Source: Pollutimonas thiosulfatoxidans (GTDB lineage Bacteria > Pseudomonadota > Gammaproteobacteria > Burkholderiales > Burkholderiaceae_B). From it: a stretch of DNA of 64,000 nt. Of the stretch, positions 51,062 through 60,664 are shown one piece after another; the first letter of the stretch is position 1, and every line of letters begins with the position of its first letter. Under the pieces are notes generated by a model that had not been told where the DNA came from, did not search any database, and saw only the letters and a list, made by a program, of their open reading frames with translations. The position numbers were made by a program, and so were the translations under genes. Location: assembly GCF_004022565.1 (NCBI RefSeq), contig NZ_CP022987.1:1612001-1676000 (forward strand), read 5' to 3'.

Positions 51062-52543
51062 ATGAACGTTACCGACCTGCCCCACCCCCTGAAAGACCCC
51101 GCACTGTTCAAGACGCAGTCGTATATTGATGGCACATGGGTGCACGCGCCAGACGGCAGCACCTTTGCTGTCGACAATCCGGCCAACGGCAAGCCCATCG
51201 CCCAAGTGGACAACATGGGAGTGGCCGACGCCGAAAACGCCATACGCGCGGCCAATAAGGCGTTTCGTCCCTGGCGGGCACGAACGGGCAAGGAAAGAGC
51301 CGAGATCCTGCGCCGCTGGTTTGATCTCATCATTGCCAATGCCGAAGATCTCGCGCAATTGATGACACTGGAACAGGGCAAGCCGATCGCCGAATCACGA
51401 GGCGAGATCGTCTATGGCGCTTCATTTGTCGAGTGGTTCGCCGAACAGGCCAAGCGCGTCAGCGGTGACATCATGGCTTCGCCCAACAAGGCCAACCGCA
51501 TGCTGGTCATGCGCGAACCCATCGGTGTGTGCGCTGCGATTACGCCCTGGAATTTCCCCAACGCCATGATCACCCGCAAAGTGGCGCCCGCGCTGGCCGC
51601 AGGCTGCACCGTCATCCTTAAACCGGCCGAACAAACCCCGCTGTCGGCGCTGGCACTTGCCGAGCTGGCACATCGGGCCGGCATTCCCGCAGGCGTGCTT
51701 AACATCATCACGGCAGACAGCGAGCGCTCCATCGACATCGGCAAAACGCTGTGCGACAGCCCAGTCGTGCGCAAGCTGACGTTCACCGGATCGACCCCGG
51801 TGGGACGCATCCTGATGCAGCAAAGCGCGCCTACCCTCAAGAAGCTGTCGCTCGAGCTTGGCGGCCACGCTCCCTTCATCGTGTTCGAAGATGCCGACCT
51901 GGACGCTGCCGTCGAGGGGGCCATGATCGCCAAATACCGCAACGCGGGACAAACCTGCGTTTGCACCAACCGCATCTACGTTCATGCGTCGGTCTACGAT
52001 AGCTTCCTCGAGAAATTCACCGCCAAGGTCACCAACCTGAAGGTGGGCGATGGCTTTACCGACCAGGTGACCCAAGGCCCACTGATCGACGATGCCGCGG
52101 TCGCCAAGGTGCGCGAGCACGTCAAAGATGCACTTGGCAAGGGTGCAAAAATCGCCACGGGTGGCAAAGACCATGCAATGGGCGGGCGATTCTTCCAGCC
52201 CACCGTACTGTCCGACATTACCGAAGAGATGCTGTGCATGCGCGAAGAGACCTTCGGTCCGCTCGCACCCGTTGTCAAGTTCACTGACGAGGCCCATGTT
52301 ATTGAATTGGCCAACAACACCGAGTATGGCTTGGCGTCCTACTTCTACAGTCGCGATGTGGCACGCATATTCCGCGTCGCCGAAGCACTGGAGTACGGCA
52401 TGGTAGGCGTCAATACCGGACTGATCTCCAACGAAGTCGCGCCCTTCGGCGGCGTCAAGCAGTCAGGCCTGGGCCGCGAAGGTTCTGTATACGGCATGGA
52501 CGATTTCATGGAAATAAAATACGTATGCCTGGGCGGCATGTAG
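51062..52543 (+). CDS. gabD: NAD(P)-dependent succinate-semialdehyde dehydrogenase
   Basis: A protein of 493 residues of the aldehyde dehydrogenase family. The catalytic glutamate is in LELGGHAPFIVFEDAD and the nucleophilic cysteine in NAGQTCVCTNRIYVH, with the second cysteine two residues later as in GabD. ITPWNFPNAMITRKVAPALA matches the cofactor-binding segment. It oxidises succinic semialdehyde to succinate, the last step of GABA degradation. No GABA transaminase gene is nearby. It follows the LOG gene by 10 bases and ends before a shared terminator. Confidence 0.9.
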   Translation: MNVTDLPHPLKDPALFKTQSYIDGTWVHAPDGSTFAVDNPANGKPIAQVDNMGVADAENAIRAANKAFRPWRARTGKERAEILRRWFDLIIANAEDLAQLMTLEQGKPIAESRGEIVYGASFVEWFAEQAKRVSGDIMASPNKANRMLVMREPIGVCAAITPWNFPNAMITRKVAPALAAGCTVILKPAEQTPLSALALAELAHRAGIPAGVLNIITADSERSIDIGKTLCDSPVVRKLTFTGSTPVGRILMQQSAPTLKKLSLELGGHAPFIVFEDADLDAAVEGAMIAKYRNAGQTCVCTNRIYVHASVYDSFLEKFTAKVTNLKVGDGFTDQVTQGPLIDDAAVAKVREHVKDALGKGAKIATGGKDHAMGGRFFQPTVLSDITEEMLCMREETFGPLAPVVKFTDEAHVIELANNTEYGLASYFYSRDVARIFRVAEALEYGMVGVNTGLISNEVAPFGGVKQSGLGREGSVYGMDDFMEIKYVCLGGM

Positions 52544-52549
52544 ACCGTA

Positions 52550-52591
52550 GTCCCAAAAACATAACGCCCCATACGAATATGGGGCGTTATG
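52550..52591 (-). terminator. Rho-independent terminator between gabD and typA
   Basis: CATAACGCCCCATA (52560-52573) and TATGGGGCGTTATG (52578-52591) form a perfect 14-bp stem with the loop CGAA. On the minus strand it is followed by TTTTTGGGAC (52550-52559), so it mainly ends typA transcripts. It may also stop gabD. Confidence 0.85.
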
Positions 52592-52612
52592 GGTTGGCAG
52601 ACAGCGTCTAGC

Positions 52613-54433
52613 TTAACTGGCCTCGCGCGACATGCGGCGACGCTCGTGCTCTTGCAGATAGCGCTTGCGCAGGCGTATGGATTTCGGCGTGACCTCAACC
52701 AGCTCATCGTCGCTGATGAACTCCACTGCGTACTCGAGCGTCAACTGTATGGGCGGTACCAGGTCGATATGCTCGTCCTTGCCGGATGAGCGCACGTTGG
52801 TGAGCTTCTTCTCCTTGATAGGGTTCACGACCAGGTCGTTGTCGCGGCTGTGGATGCCGATGATCATGCCTTCGTACACAGGTTCCTGCGGCGACACGAA
52901 CATACGGCCACGTTCCTGAAGTTTCCACAAGGCATAGGCCACTGCGGTGCCGTCGTCCTGGCTGATCAGCACCCCATTTCGGCGTTCGCCCACACCACCT
53001 TCCCTCATGGGCGCATAGTCGTCGAAAATATGGCTCATCAGGCCGGTACCACGCGTCAAGGTCATGAACTCGCCCTGGAATCCGATCAGGCCGCGAGCCG
53101 GAATGCGGTACTCCAGACGCGTACGTCCGCGGCCGTCGGCCTGCATATCCTGCAGATCGCCCTTGCGCCGGCCCAATTCTTCCATCACGCCGCCCTGGTG
53201 GGCGTCTTCGACGTCCACGCTCAGCAGTTCGTACGGCTCCATGCGTACGCCGTCCTGCTCTTTGAGCAAGACACGGGGACGCGAGACGGCAAGCTCGTAA
53301 CCTTCGCGACGCATGTTTTCCAGCAGAATAGTCAGGTGCAGTTCGCCACGGCCACATACTTCGAATACCGTATCGTCATCGGTTTCGTTAACCCGTAGCG
53401 CTACGTTGGCCTTCAGCTCGCGATCCAGGCGGTCGCGCAATTGGCGGCTGGTTACGAACTTGCCTTCGCGACCCGCCAGCGGCGAGGTATTGACCATGAA
53501 GTTCATGGTCAATGTGGGCTCGTCGATGCGCAGCATCGGCAAAGCATCCGGTTGCGAGGGGTCAGTAATGGTGCAACCAATGCCGATCTCGTCCAGACCG
53601 TTGATCAGAACAATATCGCCGGCCTGAGCCTCTTCGACTTGCACACGCTCCAGACCCTTGAACTTGAGCACCTGGTTGACGCGGCCCTTGATGGGCTCTC
53701 CGTCCGGACCGAACTTGATGACGATATCCTGGGCAGCGCGCAAGCGTCCGCGATTGATACGCCCCACGCCTATCTTGCCAACGTAGGTGCTGTAGTCCAA
53801 CGAAATGACCTGCATCTGCAAGGGTCCGTCCGGATCGTCCTCGCGCTGGGGCACATGACGAAGTATGGCGTCGAACAGCGGACGCATGTCGCCATCGCGC
53901 ACATCAGCGGTCAAGCCGGAATAGCCCGAAAGGCCAGACGCATAAATCACCGGAAAGTCCAGTTGTTCTTCGGTGGCGCCCAGCTTGTCGAACAGATCGA
54001 AAGTGGCGTTGATGACGAAGTCCGGACGCGCGCCGGGACGATCTATCTTGTTGACGACCACGATGGGCTTCAGACCCAATGCAAGCGCCTTGCGCGTCAC
54101 AAAACGGGTCTGCGGCATGGGCCCTTCAACGGCATCGACCAGCAGCACCACACCGTCCACCATGGACAGCACGCGCTCGACTTCGCCGCCGAAATCCGCG
54201 TGTCCCGGGGTATCGATGATATTGATGTGCGTGCCTTCATACTGTACCGAGCAGTTCTTGGCCAGGATGGTGATCCCGCGTTCTTTTTCGATGTCGCCGG
54301 AATCCATCACGCGTTCGGTAAGTGCTTGATTATCGCGGAAGGTTCCGGACTGACGCAGCAACTGATCCACTAATGTGGTCTTGCCATGGTCGACGTGGGC
54401 GATGATGGCCACATTGCGCAAAGCGCGATTCAT
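52613..54433 (-). CDS. typA: Ribosome-associated GTPase TypA/BipA
   Basis: A protein of 606 residues with the translational GTPase motifs G1 AHVDHGKTTLVDQLL, G3 DTPGHADFGGEVERVLS and G4 VVNKIDRPGA. An EF-G-like domain II and the BipA-specific C-terminal domain follow. BipA binds the 70S ribosome and helps assembly and growth under stress and low temperature. Its start overlaps truB by four bases, so it forms the end of the rimP...truB operon. Confidence 0.96.
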   Translation of the reverse strand: MNRALRNVAIIAHVDHGKTTLVDQLLRQSGTFRDNQALTERVMDSGDIEKERGITILAKNCSVQYEGTHINIIDTPGHADFGGEVERVLSMVDGVVLLVDAVEGPMPQTRFVTRKALALGLKPIVVVNKIDRPGARPDFVINATFDLFDKLGATEEQLDFPVIYASGLSGYSGLTADVRDGDMRPLFDAILRHVPQREDDPDGPLQMQVISLDYSTYVGKIGVGRINRGRLRAAQDIVIKFGPDGEPIKGRVNQVLKFKGLERVQVEEAQAGDIVLINGLDEIGIGCTITDPSQPDALPMLRIDEPTLTMNFMVNTSPLAGREGKFVTSRQLRDRLDRELKANVALRVNETDDDTVFEVCGRGELHLTILLENMRREGYELAVSRPRVLLKEQDGVRMEPYELLSVDVEDAHQGGVMEELGRRKGDLQDMQADGRGRTRLEYRIPARGLIGFQGEFMTLTRGTGLMSHIFDDYAPMREGGVGERRNGVLISQDDGTAVAYALWKLQERGRMFVSPQEPVYEGMIIGIHSRDNDLVVNPIKEKKLTNVRSSGKDEHIDLVPPIQLTLEYAVEFISDDELVEVTPKSIRLRKRYLQEHERRRMSREAS

Positions 54434-55185
54434 AATTCATCCTTTGGTGTAATAGTTTCCGGCGACAGACCGGCGGGCAAGGCGTCCAGGGCAATCAAGA
54501 CCGTCTGAGGTGCAGCCATGGCTTGCAAAGCCTCCAGTCCCACTGCGTCGCTCAACTGGAAAGGCCCGACGCTGGTGCGTCGAAGTGCTTTCAGATGCGC
54601 CCCACAGCCAAGCTGGCGTCCAATGTCTTGAGCCAGGGTACGAATATATGTTCCCTTGCTGCACTGAACCTGGATGACCGCCTCAAGCCCGTCCAGGCTC
54701 AAGAGTTCCAGTTGATAAATGGTGACAGGCCGGGCCGGCCTGTCCAATTCTATGCCTTGCCGCGCGTACTCGTACAAGGGCTTTCCATCGCGCTTCAAGG
54801 CCGAGTACATCGGCGGAATTTGCAGGATGTCACCCCGGAACTGGGCAAGCACTTGCTCCAGGGCCTCGCGCTCGGGGCCCTGATGGCCTTCCGGCGCGGT
54901 ACTGACAATGTTACCGGTCAGGTCACCCGAGTCGGTTTCCTGCCCAAAGCGGATCGTCGCAACATAGCCCTTGTCCGCCTCCAGCATCTGACCGGACAAC
55001 TTGGTTGCGCGACCCAGGCAGCATACCAACAGGCCGGTGGCGAAAGGATCGAGTGTGCCGGTATGGCCAGCCTTGCGGGCATCCAGTGCGCGCTTGGCCC
55101 GCTGCAAGGCGTGGAAGCTCGATAAACCTTCCGGTTTATCCAGCAACAAGACACCATCGAGCATCTGCCCGCGTCGGGAAGCCAT
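54430..55185 (-). CDS. truB: tRNA pseudouridine55 synthase
   Basis: A protein of 251 residues. The catalytic aspartate is in HTGTLDPFATGLLV. The segment LLDKPEGLSSFHALQRAKR and the DSGDLTG element are typical of TruB. It makes pseudouridine 55 in the T-loop of tRNAs and acts as a tRNA chaperone. It lies between rbfA (34 bases upstream) and typA (four-base overlap). Confidence 0.96.
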   Translation of the reverse strand: MASRRGQMLDGVLLLDKPEGLSSFHALQRAKRALDARKAGHTGTLDPFATGLLVCCLGRATKLSGQMLEADKGYVATIRFGQETDSGDLTGNIVSTAPEGHQGPEREALEQVLAQFRGDILQIPPMYSALKRDGKPLYEYARQGIELDRPARPVTIYQLELLSLDGLEAVIQVQCSKGTYIRTLAQDIGRQLGCGAHLKALRRTSVGPFQLSDAVGLEALQAMAAPQTVLIALDALPAGLSPETITPKDEL

Positions 55186-55219
55186 CGTTTATAAATCCAT
55201 GAAAAAAAACGACAGCCTC

Positions 55220-55630
55220 TTAAGGCTGCTCGTCCGGATCCTCGGGTTCCGAGGGCTTGAACACTTCAGCCTGAGGCCGATTGGCCTGATCGATCAGCTG
55301 CGACAAGGCCAGGCCGCGAGCGAGCTGGTCGTCGTGGATGAAGCGCAAGGTGGGCACAGTATGGATGTGCAGCATCTTGAACAGCAGGGAGTGCAACCAG
55401 CCTGCTTTCTCTGCCAGGGCCGCCGTGGCCGTTTCCGGCTCGGCACCCATGACCGTGAAATAGACCTTGGCGTGCGCATAGTCGGCCGAGAGCTCGACAC
55501 CCGTAAGCGTAATAAGCCCAGCCCGCGATATGTCGAGTTCGCGCTGTATCAGGCCGGCCAGATCCTTTTGGATCTGATCGGCCAGCCGGGTATTGCGCCC
55601 CGGATTTGGTTTGGACTTGTGTCGACCCAT
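55220..55630 (-). CDS. rbfA: Ribosome-binding factor A
   Basis: A protein of 136 residues with the KH-like fold: RNTRLADQIQKDLAGLIQRE, a VELSADYAHAKVYFTVMG strand pair, and LRFIHDDQLARGLALSQLI. It binds immature 30S subunits and helps 16S rRNA 5'-end processing. It starts two bases after infB. The acidic C-terminal tail (EPEDPDEQP) is short. Confidence 0.95.
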   Translation of the reverse strand: MGRHKSKPNPGRNTRLADQIQKDLAGLIQRELDISRAGLITLTGVELSADYAHAKVYFTVMGAEPETATAALAEKAGWLHSLLFKMLHIHTVPTLRFIHDDQLARGLALSQLIDQANRPQAEVFKPSEPEDPDEQP

Positions 55631-55632
55631 TA

Positions 55633-58599
55633 TTACAGCGTCCGGGCGATTTCTTTGATTTCAAAGACCTCGAGCTGGTCGCCGACTTCGATATCGTTAT
55701 TGCCCTTGAGGGTGATACCGCAATCGAAGCCCGACTTGACTTCCTTGACATCGTCTTTGAAGCGACGCAGGGAGTCGATCCAGCCCGTCCAGTGCACCAC
55801 ATGGTTGCGCAACAGGCGCACCTGGGCATCGCGTCGCACGACACCGTCGGTGACCATGCAACCTGCAATATTGCCGATACGCGACACGCTGTAGACCTCG
55901 CGGATCTCGACCATGCCGATGACTTCTTCGCGCTTCTCGGGCGCCAGCATGCCGGACAAAGCCTGACGTACGTCGTCTACCGCATCGTAAATGATGTTGT
56001 AGTAGCGCAAGTCGATACCGTTGTTGTCGGCCAGCTTCTTGGCGCTTTGCTCGGCGCGTACGTTAAAGCCGATGATCACGGCGTTCGAGGCAATCGCCAG
56101 GTTGACGTCGCTTTCCGAGATACCGCCCACGGCGGCATGCACGACTTGCACACGGACCTCGTCGGTGGACAGCTTGGTAAGCGAGGACACCAGCGCTTCT
56201 TGCGAGCCCTGCACGTCCGTCTTGACGATAAGTGCCAAAGTTTGCGTGCCTTCGCCCAGGTTGTCGAACATGGACTCGAGTTTGGCCGCCTGCTGGCGCG
56301 CCAGCTTGACGTCGCGGAACTTGCCCTGACGGAACAGCGCGATCTCGCGGGCCTTGCGTTCGTCGACCATGGCGATGACTTCGTCACCCGCCGCCGGCAC
56401 ATCGGTAAGGCCTTGGATCTCGACTGGCATGGAAGGACCGGCACTGGTGACAGGCTTGCCATTCTCGTTGAGCATGGCTCGCACGCGGCCATAGCTTGCG
56501 CCGGCCAGCACCGCATCACCGCGGTTCAAAGTGCCGCTCTGCACAAGGATGGTCGCCACCGGACCGCGACCCTTGTCGAGGCGCGCTTCGATCACGATGC
56601 CCTTGGCGGGTGCATCGACCGCAGCGGCGAGCTCAAGGATCTCGGCCTGCAGCAGCACGTTCTCGAGGAGGTTATCGATGCCTTCGCCCGTCTTGGCAGA
56701 AACGCCAATGAAGGGGACGTCGCCACCGTACTCTTCGGGCACGACTTCTTCCGCGACAAGTTCTTGCTTTACCCGCTCTGGATTGCCGTCGGGCTTGTCG
56801 ATCTTGGTAATGGCGACCACCAGCGGCACACCTGCTGCCTTGGCATGATGGATGGCCTCTTTGGTTTGCGGCATGACGCCGTCGTCCGAAGCAACCACAA
56901 GAATGACAATGTCGGTCGCCTTGGCGCCGCGTGCACGCATGGCGGTAAACGCCTCGTGGCCCGGGGTGTCCAGGAAGGTGACCATGCCGCGATCGGTTTT
57001 GACGTTATACGCCCCGATATGCTGGGTAATGCCACCCGCTTCGCCCGACGCGACCTTGGCGCGGCGAATGTAGTCAAGCAAGGACGTCTTGCCGTGATCG
57101 ACGTGGCCCATCACGGTTACGACCGGTGCACGCGGCAAGGTTTCGGCCTCGGGACCTTCTGCAATCTCGAGGAAGGCTTCCGGGTCGTCGAGCTTGGCCG
57201 CGATAGCCGTATGGCCGAGCTCTTCGACCACGATCATGGCGGTTTCCTGGTCGAGCACCTGATTGATGGTGACCATCTGGCCCAACTTCATCAGGTGCTT
57301 GATGACCTCGGCGGCCTTGACTGACATCTTGTGAGCCAGGTCGGCCACAGAAATGGTTTCAGGCACATGGACTTCACGCGCGATGAACTCGACCGGTTGA
57401 ATTTCCTTGCGTTCGGGTTGCGCATTGCGACCACGACCGCGGGCATTGCCGCCCTTGTTGCCCTTGCCCGCCTTGCCGCCGGCACGCCAGCCGTCGCGGC
57501 TGGGGCTGGCAGGTGGGGCGTCGGCCTTGGCAGCCGGCTTCTTGCGCCCGCTGTCATCTGTCCAGGACGATGACACCTCGGACGCCTTGATGACTTTCTT
57601 GACGTCGCCGGGAGCGCCCTTGGCGTCTTTCTTGGCGCCCTTGACACCAGCAGGCTTGTGCAACGTACCGGATATACCAGGGGCCTCGGGCTCGGGAGCT
57701 TTCAAGACCTTGCGAGGACGGTTAAGCATATCGCGCAAGGCAGCGGCTTCAGCCTCGGCTGCCTGACGGGCGCGTTGACGGTCTTCGTCTTCTACGGGCT
57801 CGACGGCTGACGTACGCTTGGCGGCCGTCTTGGTGCCGCGAGCGGCTGTCTTCGCAGGAGCTTTTGCAGCAGGCTTCTCGGGAGCCGCAGTGACAGACGC
57901 GGTTTCGGGAGCCGCTACGGGCGCAGTTTCGGACGGCGCTGCAGGCTCGGGGTCGGTCGCGGCGGCAGGCGCTTGCGCGACCGGCTCGGCCGACTCGGCC
58001 GGCGTTGCAACTTCGGCTTCAGCCTTGTCGGCAGCAGCAGCCTCTTGAACAGGCTTGGCGTCTGCGACAGGCTCAGGCTGTGCGGGCTGTTCGGCCGGCA
58101 CTGCTTCCTGGACTGGCGCTGCTTCGGGCTCTACCGGCTTGTCTGCCGCTTGCGGCGAAACCATATCGGCGACAGGTGTTGCGGCAGCCTGGGCTTCGGG
58201 TGCCTGACCAGCCTCGGGCACAGGCGCAGCGAGTGCAGCGTCGAGATTGTCGGGTGCTTGGTCGGCGACTTCGCTACGAGCGGCTTCTGCCACCAGCTCG
58301 GAGGGATCGCGCTTGACGAACACGCGCTTCTTGCGCACCTCGACCTGGATGGTGCGCGAACGGCCGGAGCCGTCAGCCTGCCGGATTTCGGAGGTTTGAC
58401 GGCGCGTCAAGGTTATTTTCTTGCCCTCGTTTCCGCCATGTGCACGGCGTAACGAATCAAGGAGTTTCGCCTTATCCGCGTCGGTGACGGCATCGTCAAC
58501 CGACTTGAGTTCAACGCCAGCGGAACGCAACTGCTCCAGCAGTGCGTTCGCAGGCATTTTCAGTTCAACAGCGAACTGGGCGACGGTGTTACTCGGCAT
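55633..58599 (-). CDS. infB: Translation initiation factor IF-2
   Basis: A protein of 988 residues. The N-terminal IF2_N domain (residues 1-55, MPSNTVAQFAVELKMPANAL) is followed by a long Ala/Pro/Glu low-complexity linker to about residue 275, then a Lys/Gly-rich basic stretch. The GTPase has G1 VMGHVDHGKTSLLDYI, G3 DTPGHEAFTAM and G4 TKIDKPDG, then domains II-IV and the fMet-tRNA-binding C-terminal domain. It places fMet-tRNA on the 30S subunit. It starts 63 bases after nusA. Confidence 0.97.
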   Translation of the reverse strand: MPSNTVAQFAVELKMPANALLEQLRSAGVELKSVDDAVTDADKAKLLDSLRRAHGGNEGKKITLTRRQTSEIRQADGSGRSRTIQVEVRKKRVFVKRDPSELVAEAARSEVADQAPDNLDAALAAPVPEAGQAPEAQAAATPVADMVSPQAADKPVEPEAAPVQEAVPAEQPAQPEPVADAKPVQEAAAADKAEAEVATPAESAEPVAQAPAAATDPEPAAPSETAPVAAPETASVTAAPEKPAAKAPAKTAARGTKTAAKRTSAVEPVEDEDRQRARQAAEAEAAALRDMLNRPRKVLKAPEPEAPGISGTLHKPAGVKGAKKDAKGAPGDVKKVIKASEVSSSWTDDSGRKKPAAKADAPPASPSRDGWRAGGKAGKGNKGGNARGRGRNAQPERKEIQPVEFIAREVHVPETISVADLAHKMSVKAAEVIKHLMKLGQMVTINQVLDQETAMIVVEELGHTAIAAKLDDPEAFLEIAEGPEAETLPRAPVVTVMGHVDHGKTSLLDYIRRAKVASGEAGGITQHIGAYNVKTDRGMVTFLDTPGHEAFTAMRARGAKATDIVILVVASDDGVMPQTKEAIHHAKAAGVPLVVAITKIDKPDGNPERVKQELVAEEVVPEEYGGDVPFIGVSAKTGEGIDNLLENVLLQAEILELAAAVDAPAKGIVIEARLDKGRGPVATILVQSGTLNRGDAVLAGASYGRVRAMLNENGKPVTSAGPSMPVEIQGLTDVPAAGDEVIAMVDERKAREIALFRQGKFRDVKLARQQAAKLESMFDNLGEGTQTLALIVKTDVQGSQEALVSSLTKLSTDEVRVQVVHAAVGGISESDVNLAIASNAVIIGFNVRAEQSAKKLADNNGIDLRYYNIIYDAVDDVRQALSGMLAPEKREEVIGMVEIREVYSVSRIGNIAGCMVTDGVVRRDAQVRLLRNHVVHWTGWIDSLRRFKDDVKEVKSGFDCGITLKGNNDIEVGDQLEVFEIKEIARTL

Positions 58600-58662
58600 T
58601 CGACTCTCTCTTGCTTACTACAACTATTTTCAATAAACACACCTTGGGTTGCCACTAGTGTG

Positions 58663-60147
58663 TCAAGCGTCGTCTTCAAACCAGTGAGCCCGGGCGCGCA
58701 TAATCATTTGACTTGCTTCGTCTTCGGTCAAACCGGTAATTTCGGACAACTCGTCGGTGGCCAGTTCTGCCAGGTCGTCGAGGGTGAGAACCTCGGCATC
58801 GGCCAGCTTGGCAACCAGTTCAGGCGTGATTCCTTCTATTTCCAGCAAATCCTGGGCAACCGTCTGCACACGCTCTTCCTGGGCGATTGCCTCGGTCAGC
58901 AGTGCGTTACGGGCACGGGTGCGCAGTTCGTTGATCGTGTCTTCATCGAAGGCTTCGATCTCGAGCAACTCCTGCATGGGCACGTAGGCGATCTCTTCCA
59001 GCCCGGTGAACCCTTCATCGATCAGGATGTCGGCCACTTCTTCATCGACATCCAGCTTGCTGATGAACGCCGCGCGCAGGCCGGTACGCTCTTCTTCCTG
59101 GCGATTCTGGCTTTCTTCGGGCGTCATGATGTTGATCTGCCAACCCGTGAGCTCGGAAGCCAGGCGCACGTTCTGGCCGCGGGCGCCGATGGCCTTTGGC
59201 AGGTTCTCGGCGTCGACCACGACGTCCATGGCGTGCTTGTCTTCATCGACCACGATGGAGTCGACATGAGCGGGCGCCAGCGCGCCAATAACGAACTCGG
59301 CCGGATCATCCGCCCACAGAACGATATCGACTTGTTCGCCGCCCAATTCGTTGCGCACTGCGGTGACGCGCGACCCGCGCATGCCCACGCAAGTGCCGAT
59401 CGGGTCGATGCGCTTGTCGTAGGCAACCACCGCGATCTTGGCGCGTACGCCCGGATCGCGAGCCGCCGCCTTGATCTCGAGCAGGCCTTGTTCGATTTCA
59501 GGCACTTCGTTCTCGAACAACTGACGGATGAACTCGGGCGCCGTACGCGAAAGAATGACCTGCTGGCCTCTGGCTGCATGATCGACACGCAACACCCAGG
59601 CGCGTATGCGATCGCCCACCCGGATGTTCTCTTTGGGGATGAGTTCGCTGCGGGGCAAGCGGGCTTCGATCTTGCCGGTTTCGATAATGGCATCGCCCTT
59701 GTCCATGCGCTTGACCGTACCGGACACGATGTTTTCACCGCGGTCCAGGAAGTCGCTAAGGACTTGTTCGCGCTCGGCATCGCGGATGCGCTGCAGGATG
59801 GCCTGCTTGGCAGCCTGGGCACCAATGCGACCGAACTCTTCGGGCTCGAGCGCCTCTTCTATATAGTCGCCCACTTCGATACCCGGGACGATTTCCTGGG
59901 CGTCTGAATAGAGCTCTTGCTGATCGGGCTCTTGCAAGCCCGCATCGTCGGGCACGACCAGCCACCGGCGGTAACCTTCGTGCTCGCCGGTAACGCGGTC
60001 TATGGTGACGCGGATATCGGCGTCTTCCTTGAAGCGTTTTTTCATGGCGGAAGCCAACGCATTTTCAAGCGCACCAAAAACCACTTCGCGCGTTACGTTT
60101 TTCTCACGCGCCAGGGCGTCGACCAATAAAAGAATTTCGCGACTCAT
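58663..60147 (-). CDS. nusA: Transcription termination/antitermination protein NusA
   Basis: A protein of 494 residues: an N-terminal RNA polymerase-binding domain (MSREILLLVDALAREKNVT), an S1 domain (about 135-200), two KH domains (including GMRGSRVTAVRNELGGEQVD), and two C-terminal acidic repeats (residues about 360-490, SKLDVDEEVADILIDEGF and TDELSEITGLTEDEAS) as in E. coli NusA. It modulates pausing, termination and antitermination. The start overlaps rimP by four bases. NusA often represses its own operon, which fits the terminator-like leader upstream. Confidence 0.98.
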   Translation of the reverse strand: MSREILLLVDALAREKNVTREVVFGALENALASAMKKRFKEDADIRVTIDRVTGEHEGYRRWLVVPDDAGLQEPDQQELYSDAQEIVPGIEVGDYIEEALEPEEFGRIGAQAAKQAILQRIRDAEREQVLSDFLDRGENIVSGTVKRMDKGDAIIETGKIEARLPRSELIPKENIRVGDRIRAWVLRVDHAARGQQVILSRTAPEFIRQLFENEVPEIEQGLLEIKAAARDPGVRAKIAVVAYDKRIDPIGTCVGMRGSRVTAVRNELGGEQVDIVLWADDPAEFVIGALAPAHVDSIVVDEDKHAMDVVVDAENLPKAIGARGQNVRLASELTGWQINIMTPEESQNRQEEERTGLRAAFISKLDVDEEVADILIDEGFTGLEEIAYVPMQELLEIEAFDEDTINELRTRARNALLTEAIAQEERVQTVAQDLLEIEGITPELVAKLADAEVLTLDDLAELATDELSEITGLTEDEASQMIMRARAHWFEDDA

Positions 60148-60626
60148 CGCTTCTTACCCTTGAAATCTAGAATGGGATCCAACTTGGCCCGATCGACATC
60201 GTCGAAAGTGAAGTCAAGTACTTGCGCGTCGGGCTCGGTGCCCTCGAGCACCAGGCCGAACACCGGTGTAGCGACACTGGCCGCATCCTCGGGCACGCGC
60301 AGCATGCCGACAAACACCTTACGATTATCGATAGCTTCACGCAGTCGGATTTCGACACGCTGATCGGCAGACCGAATGAAGTCGGCGACGCGCTTGAGCG
60401 GCCGATCGGTGCCAGGAGAGCCAACCTCGAGACGCTTGTAGTCGATGTTTTCCACCTCGAATACGCGCGACAACTGTTTTGAAACCTGCTCGCAGTCCTC
60501 GATTCGCACACCCTCCGGGCGGTCGATGGTAACGCGCAGCAACCCAAGGGGCGCGCGTTCTACGTCGATAAGCTCGACTTCCATTCCGGCCAGAGCCTCT
60601 TGTGTTAAAGCGAATATATCTGCCAT
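60144..60626 (-). CDS. rimP: Ribosome maturation factor RimP
   Basis: A protein of 160 residues starting MADIFALTQEALAGMEVELI; an ATG three codons upstream is possible but less favoured. The N-terminal domain VELIDVERAPLGLLRVTIDR and the segment VGSPGTDRPLKRVADF match RimP, which helps assemble 30S subunits. It leads the rimP-nusA-infB-rbfA-truB-typA operon. The upstream bases form a terminator-like hairpin ending eight bases before the ATG, with a weak GGA as the only ribosome-binding site. Confidence 0.95.
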   Translation of the reverse strand: MADIFALTQEALAGMEVELIDVERAPLGLLRVTIDRPEGVRIEDCEQVSKQLSRVFEVENIDYKRLEVGSPGTDRPLKRVADFIRSADQRVEIRLREAIDNRKVFVGMLRVPEDAASVATPVFGLVLEGTEPDAQVLDFTFDDVDRAKLDPILDFKGKKR

Positions 60627-60633
60627 AAAATCC

Positions 60634-60662
60634 AAAAAAAATGGGCTGTATGCACCAGCCCA
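60634..60662 (-). terminator. Terminator-like hairpin in the rimP leader (attenuator candidate)
   Basis: On the minus strand a 7-bp stem TGGGCTG/CAGCCCA (60656-60662 and 60642-60648) with a seven-base loop is followed by eight T (60634-60641). This is a textbook intrinsic terminator, but it lies only seven bases before the rimP ATG, downstream of the apparent promoter. Confidence 0.75.
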
Positions 60663-60664
60663 CT

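Noticed and set aside
55606..57324. Long plus-strand open frame opposite infB
   Set aside because: It is the antisense shadow of a conserved gene in GC-rich DNA; no ribosome-binding site and no recognisable domain.
57700..58300. Frameshift or repeat insertion in infB
   Set aside because: The Ala/Pro/Glu region is low complexity but stays in frame; such linkers are usual in proteobacterial IF-2.
58660..59907. Long plus-strand open frame opposite nusA
   Set aside because: Fully covered by nusA, whose domains are unmistakable; no start signal.
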